NCBI GenBank assembly: GCA_021162935.1
Contig: JAGGXR010000091.1
Location: 1-35,334, forward strand
Reading direction: 5' to 3'
DNA length: 35,334 bases
Origin: Deltaproteobacteria bacterium
GTDB lineage: Bacteria > Myxococcota_A > Polyangia > HGW-17 > SLPX01
The position numbers were made by a program, and so were the translations under genes. This document shows, piece by piece, positions 1-7,750 of this stretch. The stretch's first letter is position 1, and the number at the start of each line of letters is the position of its first letter. The notes beneath the pieces are model-generated. The model did no database searches and was not told where the DNA came from. It worked only from the letters and a program-made list of their open reading frames with translations.

Positions 1-79
1 CAAGCCGTCCGAGAGAGGCCAACGTGCGGAGCCCAAGTCTCGGCGAAATCCACCCACGCACCACCACCGCCACTGCCAT

Positions 80-131
80 CCCAGACTGTCCACCCAGACT
101 GTCCAGCACCACTGTCCACCCAGACTGCCAT
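80..131. repeat. 13-bp tandem repeat, about 4 copies
   Basis: Two perfect 13-bp copies (cccagactgtcca, 80-92 and 93-105) are followed by two degenerate copies (106-118 and 119-131). The array lies just beyond the 3' end of the PPC-domain gene, which runs on the minus strand. No coding function was seen. Confidence 0.7.
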
Positions 132-147
132 CGCCGCGCGATGGCAG
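125..147 (-). terminator. Perfect 9-bp hairpin downstream of the PPC-domain gene (possible terminator)
   Basis: The arms ctgccatcg (125-133) and cgatggcag (139-147) are perfectly complementary around a 5-nt loop. The hairpin begins 26 nt past the stop of the minus-strand gene ending at 174. There is no T-tract after it in the direction of transcription, so it is not a canonical intrinsic terminator. It could stabilise the 3' end or be chance. Confidence 0.25.
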
Positions 148-173
148 CAAAACCTGACGATGCCCCCAACCCT

Positions 174-1229
174 TCACTCTTTGATGAGACGCGCTTCGAA
201 AACCTGATGTCCCTCTTCGTAGCCCAATAAATTCAACCGGATCACATCAAGACTCAGACGGACCGTTCGGTTGTTCTTGAGCCGCACATGTAGGAACTCG
301 CCGTCCTCCACCCCCTCGATCAGGCCACGGCCGAACTTGGGATGGATCAGCAAGTCGCCGGCTTCCGGCTCAATCCAGTCGTCGTCTTCCTCGCCAGAAT
401 CGTCCGCACCATCGGCCGCTTCCACCGAAGCGGATGTGTCCGCAGCGTCCCGGTCGCCGTCCGATCCGTCTGCTCCGTCTGCTCCGTCTGCTCCGCCCTC
501 CGCTTCATCCGGATCCGCGGTACGATCCAACGTGGCCTGAAGCACATCGTCCCAAGTCACGTCGCCCGATGCCCCGGCAGACGCCCCCCCTGCCTGCTCC
601 CCAAATTCATTGCCAGCCTTCCCGGTCTTGCCAGCCTTCCCGACCTTGCCAGCCTTCCCGGTCTTGCCAGCCTTCCCGACCTTGCCAGCCTTTCCAGCCG
701 CCTGACCGGCCCCTTGCCCATCCGATCCTTCGGCCGGTTCTGGCCGCAGTTCGATCTTATCCTGCCACAGACCGAGCCCCGTCTTCCGATCCACTTTGCG
801 GCGCAAAATCACGTCGTCCAACGTGTCCAACACAAACTCGCAGGCAAACACGGTGCCCTGCTTCACGTGCCCACCCAAAACTTGGAGCCCGTTGTCGGTA
901 TCCCGCGCAATCGTGGCATGGAGATGACAGAACAAGTCGCCGTCCTTCTCGGTCACGTTGCCCACCAAAGAGAGGATCTCCAGATTCCCAGCGAAACGAT
1001 GCGGCGGCAGGTACTGGCCCTTTGACTGGTCGTAGGCCGTTAACTCGACCTCCTGGAACGCCCCCAAACCACGAATCTCAGCCGACCGGACCGAGTACTT
1101 CCTGCAGACCTGCAGCAACGAATCGATGAGGCTGTCGCCCCGATCGAGTCGTCCCATGATGGACCGTCCCTTACGACTCACTGCAACCAGCACCACAGCC
1201 ACCTCCTTTGCCGTCGCAACGGCACCCAT
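174..1229 (-). CDS. PPC (DUF296) domain protein with Gly-Lys-X repeat linker and CarD-like C-terminal domain
   Basis: The N-terminal ~150 residues match the PPC/DUF296 fold: RLDRGDSLIDSL, GLGAFQEVELTAYD, then LHATIARD and a GGHV...GTVFACEF core, followed by DRKTGLGLW, which is typical of myxobacterial members. A lysine-rich stretch with strict G-K-X periodicity (GKVGKAGKTGKA repeated) comes next, then an acidic GAD-repeat region. The C-terminal ~60 residues (GDLLIHPKFGRGLIEGVE...) resemble the small beta-rich CarD-like tail seen in related proteins. PPC domains often form trimers, and some bind DNA with AT-hook or basic extensions, so nucleoid or DNA binding is an inference. The start is uncertain: ATG at 1229 was chosen, with TTG at 1244 and ATG at 1157 (AGGGA 9 nt upstream) as alternatives. 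The gene is divergent from nadE. Confidence 0.75.
   Translation of the reverse strand: MGAVATAKEVAVVLVAVSRKGRSIMGRLDRGDSLIDSLLQVCRKYSVRSAEIRGLGAFQEVELTAYDQSKGQYLPPHRFAGNLEILSLVGNVTEKDGDLFCHLHATIARDTDNGLQVLGGHVKQGTVFACEFVLDTLDDVILRRKVDRKTGLGLWQDKIELRPEPAEGSDGQGAGQAAGKAGKVGKAGKTGKAGKVGKAGKTGKAGNEFGEQAGGASAGASGDVTWDDVLQATLDRTADPDEAEGGADGADGADGSDGDRDAADTSASVEAADGADDSGEEDDDWIEPEAGDLLIHPKFGRGLIEGVEDGEFLHVRLKNNRTVRLSLDVIRLNLLGYEEGHQVFEARLIKE
610..705 (-). repeat. In-frame Gly-Lys-X minisatellite within the PPC-domain gene
   Basis: About 96 bp of a 9-bp-like unit (ccagccttc / ccttcccgg on the + strand) with a 36-bp higher-order period. It encodes alternating GKA, GKV, GKA and GKT triplets. The unit length keeps the reading frame, so copy-number change would alter linker length without a frameshift. 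Confidence 0.8.
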
Positions 1230-1500
1230 GACGAGCACTCTCAAAGCGTGTGTTCGAACTCATCCAGTCTGTCTTGGAACTGGCACCTCATTTACATCTG
1301 ATTCGCCCTATACTGTAGCAGATTTTTCGCAATGCAAAACGTTGTCATTTCTTTCCTGTGCTATTAGAAAGAGAGATTCGTTTTGAATGGACCAGCAACA
1401 AGAAACAAACGGATCAACGGATCAACGGAGAAACGGACAAACCAACCATAGGCACGCTCCTTGCGGGCGTCCTCACGATTGTGGACAGGAGGAGGCGATC

Positions 1501-3279
1501 ATGCGCGTGGCGCTCGCCCAGCTCGACCCCATCGTTGGAGACCTGGAAGGCAACCTAAGTCGAGCCATCCTGATTCTCCAGGAACAGGGAAACAACGTGG
1601 ATCTCCTCCTGTTTCCCGAACTCTACCTGACGGGCTACCCGCCCCTCGATCTCTTGGAGCGCCCCCTCTTTCTGGATCGACTCGCCGAGACCATCGACCG
1701 ACTCGCCAAACGAACCACCGGCCAACGGGCCGCCGTGATCGTGGGCACCGCCGTGCCAACCAAACTCCCCACGGGCAAAGGCCTCTACAACGCCGCCCTG
1801 GTCCTTCGAAATGGTACCATCACCGATATGCGGGCCAAGCGTCTGCTGCCCACCTACGACGTGTTCGACGAAAACCGCTACTTCGACCCAGGCCCGAGCG
1901 ACCAACGACCCGTCGTCATCGCCGGCCATAAACTGGGCCTGACCATCTGCGAGGACGCCTTCACCGACTCGGACCTGTGGCCCGAACTGCGCTACGACGT
2001 GGATCCAGTCGCAGACCTGGCCCGAGCAGGCGCTGACACGATCATCAACCTGTCCGCCTCGCCCTTCGTCCTGGGCAAGGACGCCATGCGATTCCAATGC
2101 ATGGCCGGCCATGCCAAGCGGCATCACGTCTCGTTCGTCTACGCGAACCAGATCGCGGGCAACGACGAACTCATCTTCGATGGAAACAGCTTCGCCGTGG
2201 ACCCAGACGGGCGGCTCCTGACCGAGCCGAGCCCCTTTGTCGAGTCCGTCCTCGTGTGCGAACTACCGGCTCCCACTCGCCCTGCGGTGATTCCCAGCAA
2301 CCCATCGGTCGCCACGAAGGGCGACAGCATGACCGCCTCTGGGTTGACCAACGGCAAAACGGGTGGCACCTCGACGAATCACGACGAACGCCCAGCCGCG
2401 CCAGCCGAAGCGACCTCCTGGCCGGGCCTTGCCACCGAAGACGCCCTGCGCCGGGCCCTGACCCTCGGCCTTGCCGACTATGTGCACAAGTGCGGCTTTT
2501 CCTCGGTCGTCCTCGGCCTCTCGGGCGGTATCGACTCCGCCGTGGTCTGCTGCCTGGCCGCCGAGGCCCTGGGCCCAGAAAATGTCATGGGCATCGCCAT
2601 GCCATCGGTCTTTTCCGCCGACGAAAGCCTCGACCTCGCCCGCACCCTCGCCGAAAACCTCTCGGTGCGCTTCGAGATCATGCCAATCCGCGCCCCCTTC
2701 GAAGCCTACAAAAGCCTCCTTGCGCCCCACCTGGACTGGAAGGACGGCCAGGTGGACCTGGCACAGGAAAACCTCCAGGCCCGCATCCGCGGCAACATCC
2801 TCATGGCCTTTTCCAACCGGACCGGCAGTCTCGTCCTGTCCACGGGAAACAAGAGCGAACTGGCCGTGGGCTACTGCACGCTCTACGGCGACATGTCCGG
2901 CGGCCTCGCCGTCATCTCCGACGTGCCCAAGGTCCTGGTCTATCGCCTGGCCGAACACATCAACCAGGATCGGGAGATCATCCCGAATCGCATCATCACC
3001 CGACCGCCGTCCGCTGAATTGAGACCAGACCAAAAAGACGAAGACAGCCTGCCCCCCTACCCGGTCCTGGACACGATTTTGAAACTGCACGTCGAAGACA
3101 AACTCGGTGGAGCGGAAATCGTCGCTGCGGGTCATGACCCGCAGATCGTCTCCGACGTCCTGCGCCTCATCCAACGCAACGAATACAAGCGGCGCCAGGC
3201 CGCTCCCGGTCTGAAGGTCACCTCCAAGAGCTTCGGCATGGGCCGTCGCATGCCCATTGCCGCACGCTTCACCCCATAG
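1501..3279 (+). CDS. nadE: Glutamine-dependent NAD+ synthetase
   Basis: This enzyme amidates nicotinic acid adenine dinucleotide to NAD+ using ammonia from glutamine, the last step of NAD biosynthesis in the cytosol. The N-terminal nitrilase-type glutaminase domain (about residues 1-270) shows the catalytic triad Glu40 (LLFPELYLTGYPP), Lys113 (AKRLLPTYD) and Cys150 (LTICEDAF). The C-terminal synthetase domain has the ATP pyrophosphatase P-loop SGGIDS from residue 341, plus STGNKSELAVGY and TRPPSAELRPDQKDEDSLP. The start at ATG 1501 is fixed by AGGAGG at 1489-1494; in-frame sequence upstream has no family similarity. A ~50-residue low-complexity linker (Pro/Thr/Ala-rich, about residues 265-315) separates the domains and makes the protein (592 aa) somewhat longer than usual for this type. 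Confidence 0.96.
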   Translation: MRVALAQLDPIVGDLEGNLSRAILILQEQGNNVDLLLFPELYLTGYPPLDLLERPLFLDRLAETIDRLAKRTTGQRAAVIVGTAVPTKLPTGKGLYNAALVLRNGTITDMRAKRLLPTYDVFDENRYFDPGPSDQRPVVIAGHKLGLTICEDAFTDSDLWPELRYDVDPVADLARAGADTIINLSASPFVLGKDAMRFQCMAGHAKRHHVSFVYANQIAGNDELIFDGNSFAVDPDGRLLTEPSPFVESVLVCELPAPTRPAVIPSNPSVATKGDSMTASGLTNGKTGGTSTNHDERPAAPAEATSWPGLATEDALRRALTLGLADYVHKCGFSSVVLGLSGGIDSAVVCCLAAEALGPENVMGIAMPSVFSADESLDLARTLAENLSVRFEIMPIRAPFEAYKSLLAPHLDWKDGQVDLAQENLQARIRGNILMAFSNRTGSLVLSTGNKSELAVGYCTLYGDMSGGLAVISDVPKVLVYRLAEHINQDREIIPNRIITRPPSAELRPDQKDEDSLPPYPVLDTILKLHVEDKLGGAEIVAAGHDPQIVSDVLRLIQRNEYKRRQAAPGLKVTSKSFGMGRRMPIAARFTP

Positions 3280-3288
3280 CGGCTCCGC

Positions 3289-3447
3289 CTCCCCTACTTC
3301 TTGTACTTTTTGCCCCCATCGGATGTCACTCACAAACAGCACGAGGCCCTGCGTGCGTTCTTTGAAGAAAAGGAGAAACCTTCTGGCATTGCTGACCGCT
3401 ATGGACCGCTACCAAGCGAAGTCGCTTGCCGTTTTCGGCAGTCGTGA
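3289..3447 (+). pseudogene. Decayed N-terminal fragment of a transposase-like protein
   Basis: The frame ending at TGA 3445-3447 reads HKQHEALRAFFEEKEKPSG then IADRYG...ACRFRQS. This recalls the N-terminal helix-turn-helix of a transposase group beginning '(R)YEALRAFFVEGL...A.RFGYTPG...CHQFR'. There is no ATG, and the helix-turn-helix appears shortened by about three residues before the frame ends. The similarity is from memory and short. It lies in the 606-bp gap between nadE and the LamG/GH123-like lipoprotein gene, which holds no other convincing gene. Confidence 0.3.
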
Positions 3448-3517
3448 GGCAGGACCGTGAACCAGCGCTCCCCTTCTGGGTACTGTGGGCAGATGAAGCA
3501 CCCGTACATGCCGTCCA

Positions 3518-3564
3518 GGTTGGTCGTCTGCCGGAGGTTGGTCGTCTGCCGGAGGTTGGTCTCC
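3518..3564. repeat. 18-bp tandem repeat, about 2.6 copies
   Basis: The unit ggttggtcgtctgccgga occurs perfectly at 3518-3535 and 3536-3553, with a partial third copy from 3554. It sits in the intergenic region 3280-3885, apparently non-coding. The same stretch carries short cysteine-rich reading frames on the minus strand, broken by stops. Confidence 0.75.
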
Positions 3565-3761
3565 CACAGATGTCCGCATCGGACCTCGTTGCGCAGTGGC
3601 TATGTTCCACATCGCGGGCAACACGCAGCATCGGGCGCCCCTTACGACGCACGCCTCATGCGGTGCCCTGTCGGGGTGTACGTTCACCGCCTCCACTCCA
3701 CCACCCCCGCATTCCGTTTCTCTGCGCTGTCCGGATTCGCTGTATTCCAGATGAAAAGCGG

Positions 3762-3791
3762 TTGACAGAGGTTTTGTACGGGGGCTAGCAT
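3762..3791 (+). promoter_or_regulatory. Candidate sigma-70 promoter for the LamG/GH123-like lipoprotein gene
   Basis: A perfect -35 box TTGACA (3762-3767) is followed after 18 nt by TAGCAT (3786-3791), with an A/T-rich discriminator. Transcription would start near 3798, giving a leader of roughly 90 nt before ATG 3886. The same -35/-10 pair recurs upstream of the tetR-efflux operon. Confidence 0.55.
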
Positions 3792-3885
3792 TAAAAATGC
3801 GATCATGAAAAAGAGCGGCTTTCTTGCACTGGAGGCTGCGTGGTCTCATTTCCGAAAATCGGGAAGGGAATGTCTGGAGGACGAA

Positions 3886-6777
3886 ATGATGAGGACTCGA
3901 TGTGTTTCGTGTGGCGGTCTGGCAGTCGTGATGGCTCTAATTTTATGGACCCTGTCTGGTTGTGGGGACGACACGACTCATAATGAGCAACCTCCTACCT
4001 GCAGGAACGGGGTCATGGATGGGGAGGAGACGGACGTGGATTGCGGCGGGTCGGAATGCAGTGCATGCGGCCTGGGACAGCATTGTGGCCAAGACAGTGA
4101 TTGTGAATCCGAGCGTTGTCAGCAGGGCATATGTGTAGAACAACAAAACGGCCTGTCGATCCAGTTCGTGGACCCTACGGAACCGGATGGGGCAGAAATC
4201 GATAGAAATTGGTTTGAGGTGGCAGTCAGTATCACGTCAGATGAGCCTGCCTCCGGTTTCATTGACTGGGACCACAGTCTGGTCGGCTACTGGGCCTTCG
4301 ATGAGGGAACAGGGGAACAGGCTGGTGATTCATCCTCCTACGATCATCCTGGGGTTGCAGAAAACGGGCCCCAATGGGTTTCAGGCCTGTTCGGCACGGC
4401 GCTGTCCTTCGACGGGGACGATGACCGTGTGGTCGTGGACAGTGATGGAGACCTGGAAGTTTCCGGGCCGTTTACCATCGAGGTCTGGATTCGTCCATCC
4501 CAGGAGCAGGAAGTGTGTTCGAACAGCCCCAACGAAGTAGGCAATTTCGGGGTGATGGCCAAGGCTTCGAATGGCATGGAAGGAAGTTGGCAGTTGCGGT
4601 TTGGTGCCCCGGACAGTTGCTATCTCGGTTTCCACGTCCATGATCAGGCAGGGCCGTTCGTATGGGTGACCGTGGGCCAGCCTCTCGAACCGGGGCAATG
4701 GTATCATGTGGCAGCCACCTATGACGGCTCTGCCGTCACCTCGTATCTCAATGGGGTGGAGGCCGAGTCGACGCCGCTGTCGGGGCTGTTCGTGAGTTCT
4801 GCACCGCTGCTTATCGGTGATGACGGGTGGGGAAACCACTTTGCCGGGGAAATAGACGAAATCAGGATTCAGAAGCGGGCCCTGTCGGTAGACGAGATTG
4901 CGGCCTCGTATCAGGCCGATGGCCGAACCTTCACGCGGCGTTTTTCGAACTTGATCCAGGGAACGCATGTCTATCAGGCGTTTGCAGTGGCGACCAACGG
5001 CCAAAGAGCCGAAACCGAGGTCAGAACGCTCTCGGTGTCCGGCGGTCAGTTGTGTCGGGACGTGGACTGTTCGGGACATGGGTCCTGTGCCGAAGAACTG
5101 GGTGAAGCCCGGTGCCATTGCGAGGACGGCTATCACCCGGAAGGGCTGTCTTGCGTGGAAAACGGGGAGCCCTTTTCCGTAATCACGGCACACAGCAAGA
5201 CCATCAGGGAAGACTGGCAATGGAAAGACGGAACATCTACGCTCATTTTGGCCGCGTGCCGGGGTCAAATCATCTCCGGCGTGGTCAAGGTCGTGCCCTC
5301 CGTCGATGTGGAAGGACTCCTGGTAGAGACATCGAATCTGGTTTCGGGCCAGGACGTTATTGCCGCCTCCGCAGTGGATGTTCGGGTGGTCAAACGTTGG
5401 TACCGGCACTATCACGGAGACAGGCGTCTGCAGCCTGACCTCCTGCTCAAAGACGATGCGCTGGTCCGGGTGGACCAGGCCGCCGAGCACAATTATGTGC
5501 GGAGCACGGACGACGGTGTGGACACGTATCTTCTTGCCAGCCGCGACCTTGCGGACGGTGAAATAGACCGTTCCCTCGACAACCTGCATCCCTATGATGC
5601 GACCTCACTGCAGCCCGTGGATCGCGGAATCGGGGAGACGATAGAATACTGGGTCAACTTTGAGATTCCAGACGACGCACCTTCCGGCACCTACCAAGGG
5701 GAGCTGTATATCACAGCCAATGGAGCCGTTCAGGTCCTGCCCGTCTCCCTGAGGGTCTATCCTTTCAATCTCGAACCAAGTCCGCTGCTCTATAGCTTGG
5801 CCGATGTGAGCCGTATCTGTGACCCGGGTGCGCGGGTCAATGGTGCTCCCTATGGCTACTGTCGGACCGAAGAACAGTACCGGGCCCAGTTGGTGGACAT
5901 GAAGAAACATGGTGTGGAATATCCCACTTGTTATGAGACACGCAGTCATGCGACACATTTGCAGACGTTGCTCCAAATTCGGCAAGATGTGGGCCTGCCC
6001 ACCGACAAGTTCTTCGTCATGGGCTTGCCGGATTGGGTGGGCGACGAGACATCGGAAAGCGCTTTGAATGCAATTCGGGCGAATGTTACGGCCTGGAAGG
6101 ATATCCTAGACGACTACGGATACCAGGATGTCTACTTCTACGGCATGGACGAATGGCGCATGCCCCGCTTCGGAACGGAGATGCCCGCTTGGGAGGCGGT
6201 CCATGATGCCGGCGGAAAGATGTTCGTTGCCGTGCGGGCCGAATCCCAATACGTCGAGGCCGCCGGTTCCCTCCTCGATATTCCCGTTTTGGCAGGAACT
6301 CTCCAGCCCGAGATTGCTGCCCAGTGGCATGCGGTGGGTTCGAAGGTCTATTCGTATGCGAACCCGCAGGTCGGCGCCATCATTGCGCCTTTGGTCTACA
6401 GGAACAATTTCGGCCTGGCTTTGTGGAAAGCCGGTTACGATGGGGCCGAAGACTGGGCTTACCAGTATCAGCATGGAACCATGTGGAATGATTTCGACGG
6501 CACGATGCAAGACGAAGTCTTCGCCTTCGTGACCATGACCGGGGTCGTCGACACGATTGCTTTCGAGGGATACCGTGAGGCCATCTATGACGTGCGTTAC
6601 GTGGCCACCTTGGAGCAGGCAATCGCACAGGCCCCTGCAGGTAAGGAGCAGATCGCCCAGCAAGCCCAGGCCTACCTCGACGGTTTGGAAATCCCGGACA
6701 AACGATGGGATTTTCAGGTGGATCTTGATGAGGTCAGAGCGCAGATTGCGAGTTGGATCCTGCAACTCCAGCCGTAA
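3886..6777 (+). CDS. Multidomain surface lipoprotein: Cys-rich, LamG, EGF-like and GH123/DUF4091-like domains
   Basis: The product (963 aa) starts with a lipoprotein signal ending LILWTLSGC (lipid Cys26). GGAGG at 3876-3880 supports ATG 3886 or 3889. A cysteine-rich segment (about residues 36-85, NGVMDGEETDVDCGG...) is of a type common on myxobacterial and bradymonad surface proteins. A LamG/concanavalin-like domain follows (about 130-345, LVGYWAFDEGTG...GTALSFDGDDDRV), then an EGF-like module (about 390-423, CSGHGSCAEE...CHCEDGYHPEGLSC). The C-terminal half resembles GH123/DUF4091 proteins: a beta domain (GTYQGELYITANG) and a TIM-barrel region with YGMDEWR. Asp755-Glu756 there is the candidate Asp-Glu pair of substrate-assisted hexosaminidases. 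The predicted role is cell-surface binding and cleavage of an N-acetylhexosamine-containing glycan. The substrate is unknown and the GH123 link is moderate. Confidence 0.8.
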   Translation: MMRTRCVSCGGLAVVMALILWTLSGCGDDTTHNEQPPTCRNGVMDGEETDVDCGGSECSACGLGQHCGQDSDCESERCQQGICVEQQNGLSIQFVDPTEPDGAEIDRNWFEVAVSITSDEPASGFIDWDHSLVGYWAFDEGTGEQAGDSSSYDHPGVAENGPQWVSGLFGTALSFDGDDDRVVVDSDGDLEVSGPFTIEVWIRPSQEQEVCSNSPNEVGNFGVMAKASNGMEGSWQLRFGAPDSCYLGFHVHDQAGPFVWVTVGQPLEPGQWYHVAATYDGSAVTSYLNGVEAESTPLSGLFVSSAPLLIGDDGWGNHFAGEIDEIRIQKRALSVDEIAASYQADGRTFTRRFSNLIQGTHVYQAFAVATNGQRAETEVRTLSVSGGQLCRDVDCSGHGSCAEELGEARCHCEDGYHPEGLSCVENGEPFSVITAHSKTIREDWQWKDGTSTLILAACRGQIISGVVKVVPSVDVEGLLVETSNLVSGQDVIAASAVDVRVVKRWYRHYHGDRRLQPDLLLKDDALVRVDQAAEHNYVRSTDDGVDTYLLASRDLADGEIDRSLDNLHPYDATSLQPVDRGIGETIEYWVNFEIPDDAPSGTYQGELYITANGAVQVLPVSLRVYPFNLEPSPLLYSLADVSRICDPGARVNGAPYGYCRTEEQYRAQLVDMKKHGVEYPTCYETRSHATHLQTLLQIRQDVGLPTDKFFVMGLPDWVGDETSESALNAIRANVTAWKDILDDYGYQDVYFYGMDEWRMPRFGTEMPAWEAVHDAGGKMFVAVRAESQYVEAAGSLLDIPVLAGTLQPEIAAQWHAVGSKVYSYANPQVGAIIAPLVYRNNFGLALWKAGYDGAEDWAYQYQHGTMWNDFDGTMQDEVFAFVTMTGVVDTIAFEGYREAIYDVRYVATLEQAIAQAPAGKEQIAQQAQAYLDGLEIPDKRWDFQVDLDEVRAQIASWILQLQP

Positions 6778-6853
6778 TGGCGACGAGATCCGCCAGATAG
6801 CCCGTTATCAAGCCGCCACCGGCGGAAAGGCCGTGGTCTCGCCGCGTTTCTGC

Positions 6854-7042
6854 TCACTCACGGGACGGTCGCCCGATGATGCGATCTCCGAGGCCAAGAT
6901 CCTTTGCCCATGGAGATCACCGATCAGACCTGACCATCCGGTACGGGAAGCTGTACCTCCGACAAACCCGGCGCAACTTCTTCCGCTCCGACGCCTTCAG
7001 GAATATTCTTCGCGTCGCCGCGGGACCTTGTCGCTTTTCCAT
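6854..7042 (-). pseudogene. Decayed N-terminal fragment of an IS630-type transposase
   Basis: Reading from ATG 7042 on the minus strand gives RIFLKASERKKLRRVCRRY and then SFPYRMVRSDR, a stop at 6917-6919, and then AKDLGLGDRIIGR in the same frame. This order resembles the IS630-family N-terminus ('...LSEEER.ELERLVR....PYRLV.RARI...A.GLGNREIARRL'), with one in-frame TGA and nothing after it. No terminal inverted repeats or target duplications were found. The fragment lies between the convergent LamG/GH123-like and H-NOX genes, and the rest of 6778-7191 shows nothing recognisable. Confidence 0.35.
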
Positions 7043-7191
7043 TTCCCGAGGATCGCACAACAAAAACCGAATGTCGATCCCCCTGGCTTGAAAACCCTAT
7101 CCGAACTTCTGGATCGTCGAACTAGGGGACCTTTCATTCGAAGTTTCTTCGATGTGTTTTGTGATCTCCAATGCTTCGCACTTATTCGTAC

Positions 7192-7740
7192 TTATGGGAT
7201 GGGAACGAGCTTGAACTTGATGACACAGTTCGGGTCGCCCTTGAGCATGCAGACGTCATGGGTGACCTCGATGCTTTCGCCATAGTGCTCGGCAAGGCCT
7301 TTTGCGATGCCCACGGCCACACCACACATTTTCCGGGGCGACCTGTAGTCGATGGTGACCTCGTCGGGTGCGGTCCGGATGCAGGATAGGCTCGGCGGTT
7401 GTGCTTTCGGGTCCTTTGCCTTGACGGCGGTGTGGATGCTCCGTTCGGCGTTTTCCAAGACGTCGAGAGTCTTCCATTCGGTTCGGATGAGCATGCCGAA
7501 CAATTTGTAGAGGTCGGGAACGAGGTACTTCCCGAAGTCTTCCAAGATGGCGGGTGCCGGATTGCCCGTGATATTGGAGGCGGTGGTCACCAGGGCCAGA
7601 GCGTCTTCATCCGGATAGGCCTGGGTGGGCATGAAGACGCGCCCCGGCATGCCTGCTCCCTTGAGCAACGCATCCCACGCGTCGTTGCCAAGGTTTGTCT
7701 CCACGTATTGCTGCAGTTCCTGGAAAATGATGCCATGCAT
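7192..7740 (-). CDS. hnoX: Stand-alone H-NOX (haem-nitric oxide/oxygen binding) protein
   Basis: This 182-residue protein spans one complete H-NOX domain: MHGIIFQELQQYVE at the N-terminus, SYPDED-like AYPDEDALALV, then NAERSIHTAVK with His103 as predicted proximal haem ligand. DYRSPRKMC holds the Tyr132-x-Ser134-x-Arg136 haem-propionate signature. The position equivalent to the O2-stabilising Tyr140 of the Thermoanaerobacter protein is Val141, so the haem is predicted to bind NO rather than O2. It is cytosolic, with no membrane segment. ATG 7740 is preceded by GGAGGG at 7745-7750; longer in-frame starts would run into the upstream gene. It is the last gene of the stressosome operon, 10 nt after a GHKL ATPase. 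H-NOX proteins usually act by binding a partner kinase or cyclase encoded nearby. Confidence 0.93.
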   Translation of the reverse strand: MHGIIFQELQQYVETNLGNDAWDALLKGAGMPGRVFMPTQAYPDEDALALVTTASNITGNPAPAILEDFGKYLVPDLYKLFGMLIRTEWKTLDVLENAERSIHTAVKAKDPKAQPPSLSCIRTAPDEVTIDYRSPRKMCGVAVGIAKGLAEHYGESIEVTHDVCMLKGDPNCVIKFKLVPIP

Positions 7741-7750
7741 TGCACCCTCC

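Noticed and set aside
610-705. Regular repeats that superficially look like a CRISPR array
   Set aside because: The units are contiguous without unique spacers and are in frame inside a coding gene (Gly-Lys-X).
1281-1297. Sigma-54-like site TGGCAC...TTAC upstream of nadE
   Set aside because: The essential GC of the -12 element is absent (TTAC instead of TTGC), and nadE is not a typical sigma-54 target.
1309-1314. TATACT as a -10 box for nadE
   Set aside because: No acceptable -35 hexamer at 16-18 nt upstream; left unassigned.
3400-3660. Minus-strand Cys-rich reading frame (CCPRCGT, VRCGHLWE, YGCFICPQ) that looks zinc-ribbon-like
   Set aside because: It is broken by at least two stops, includes the 18-bp repeat, and overlaps the plus-strand transposase-like fragment; I cannot tell which strand once coded.
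6778-6853. Small hairpin (ccgcc/ggcgg) after the LamG/GH123-like lipoprotein gene as terminator
   Set aside because: Only five base pairs and no T-tract.
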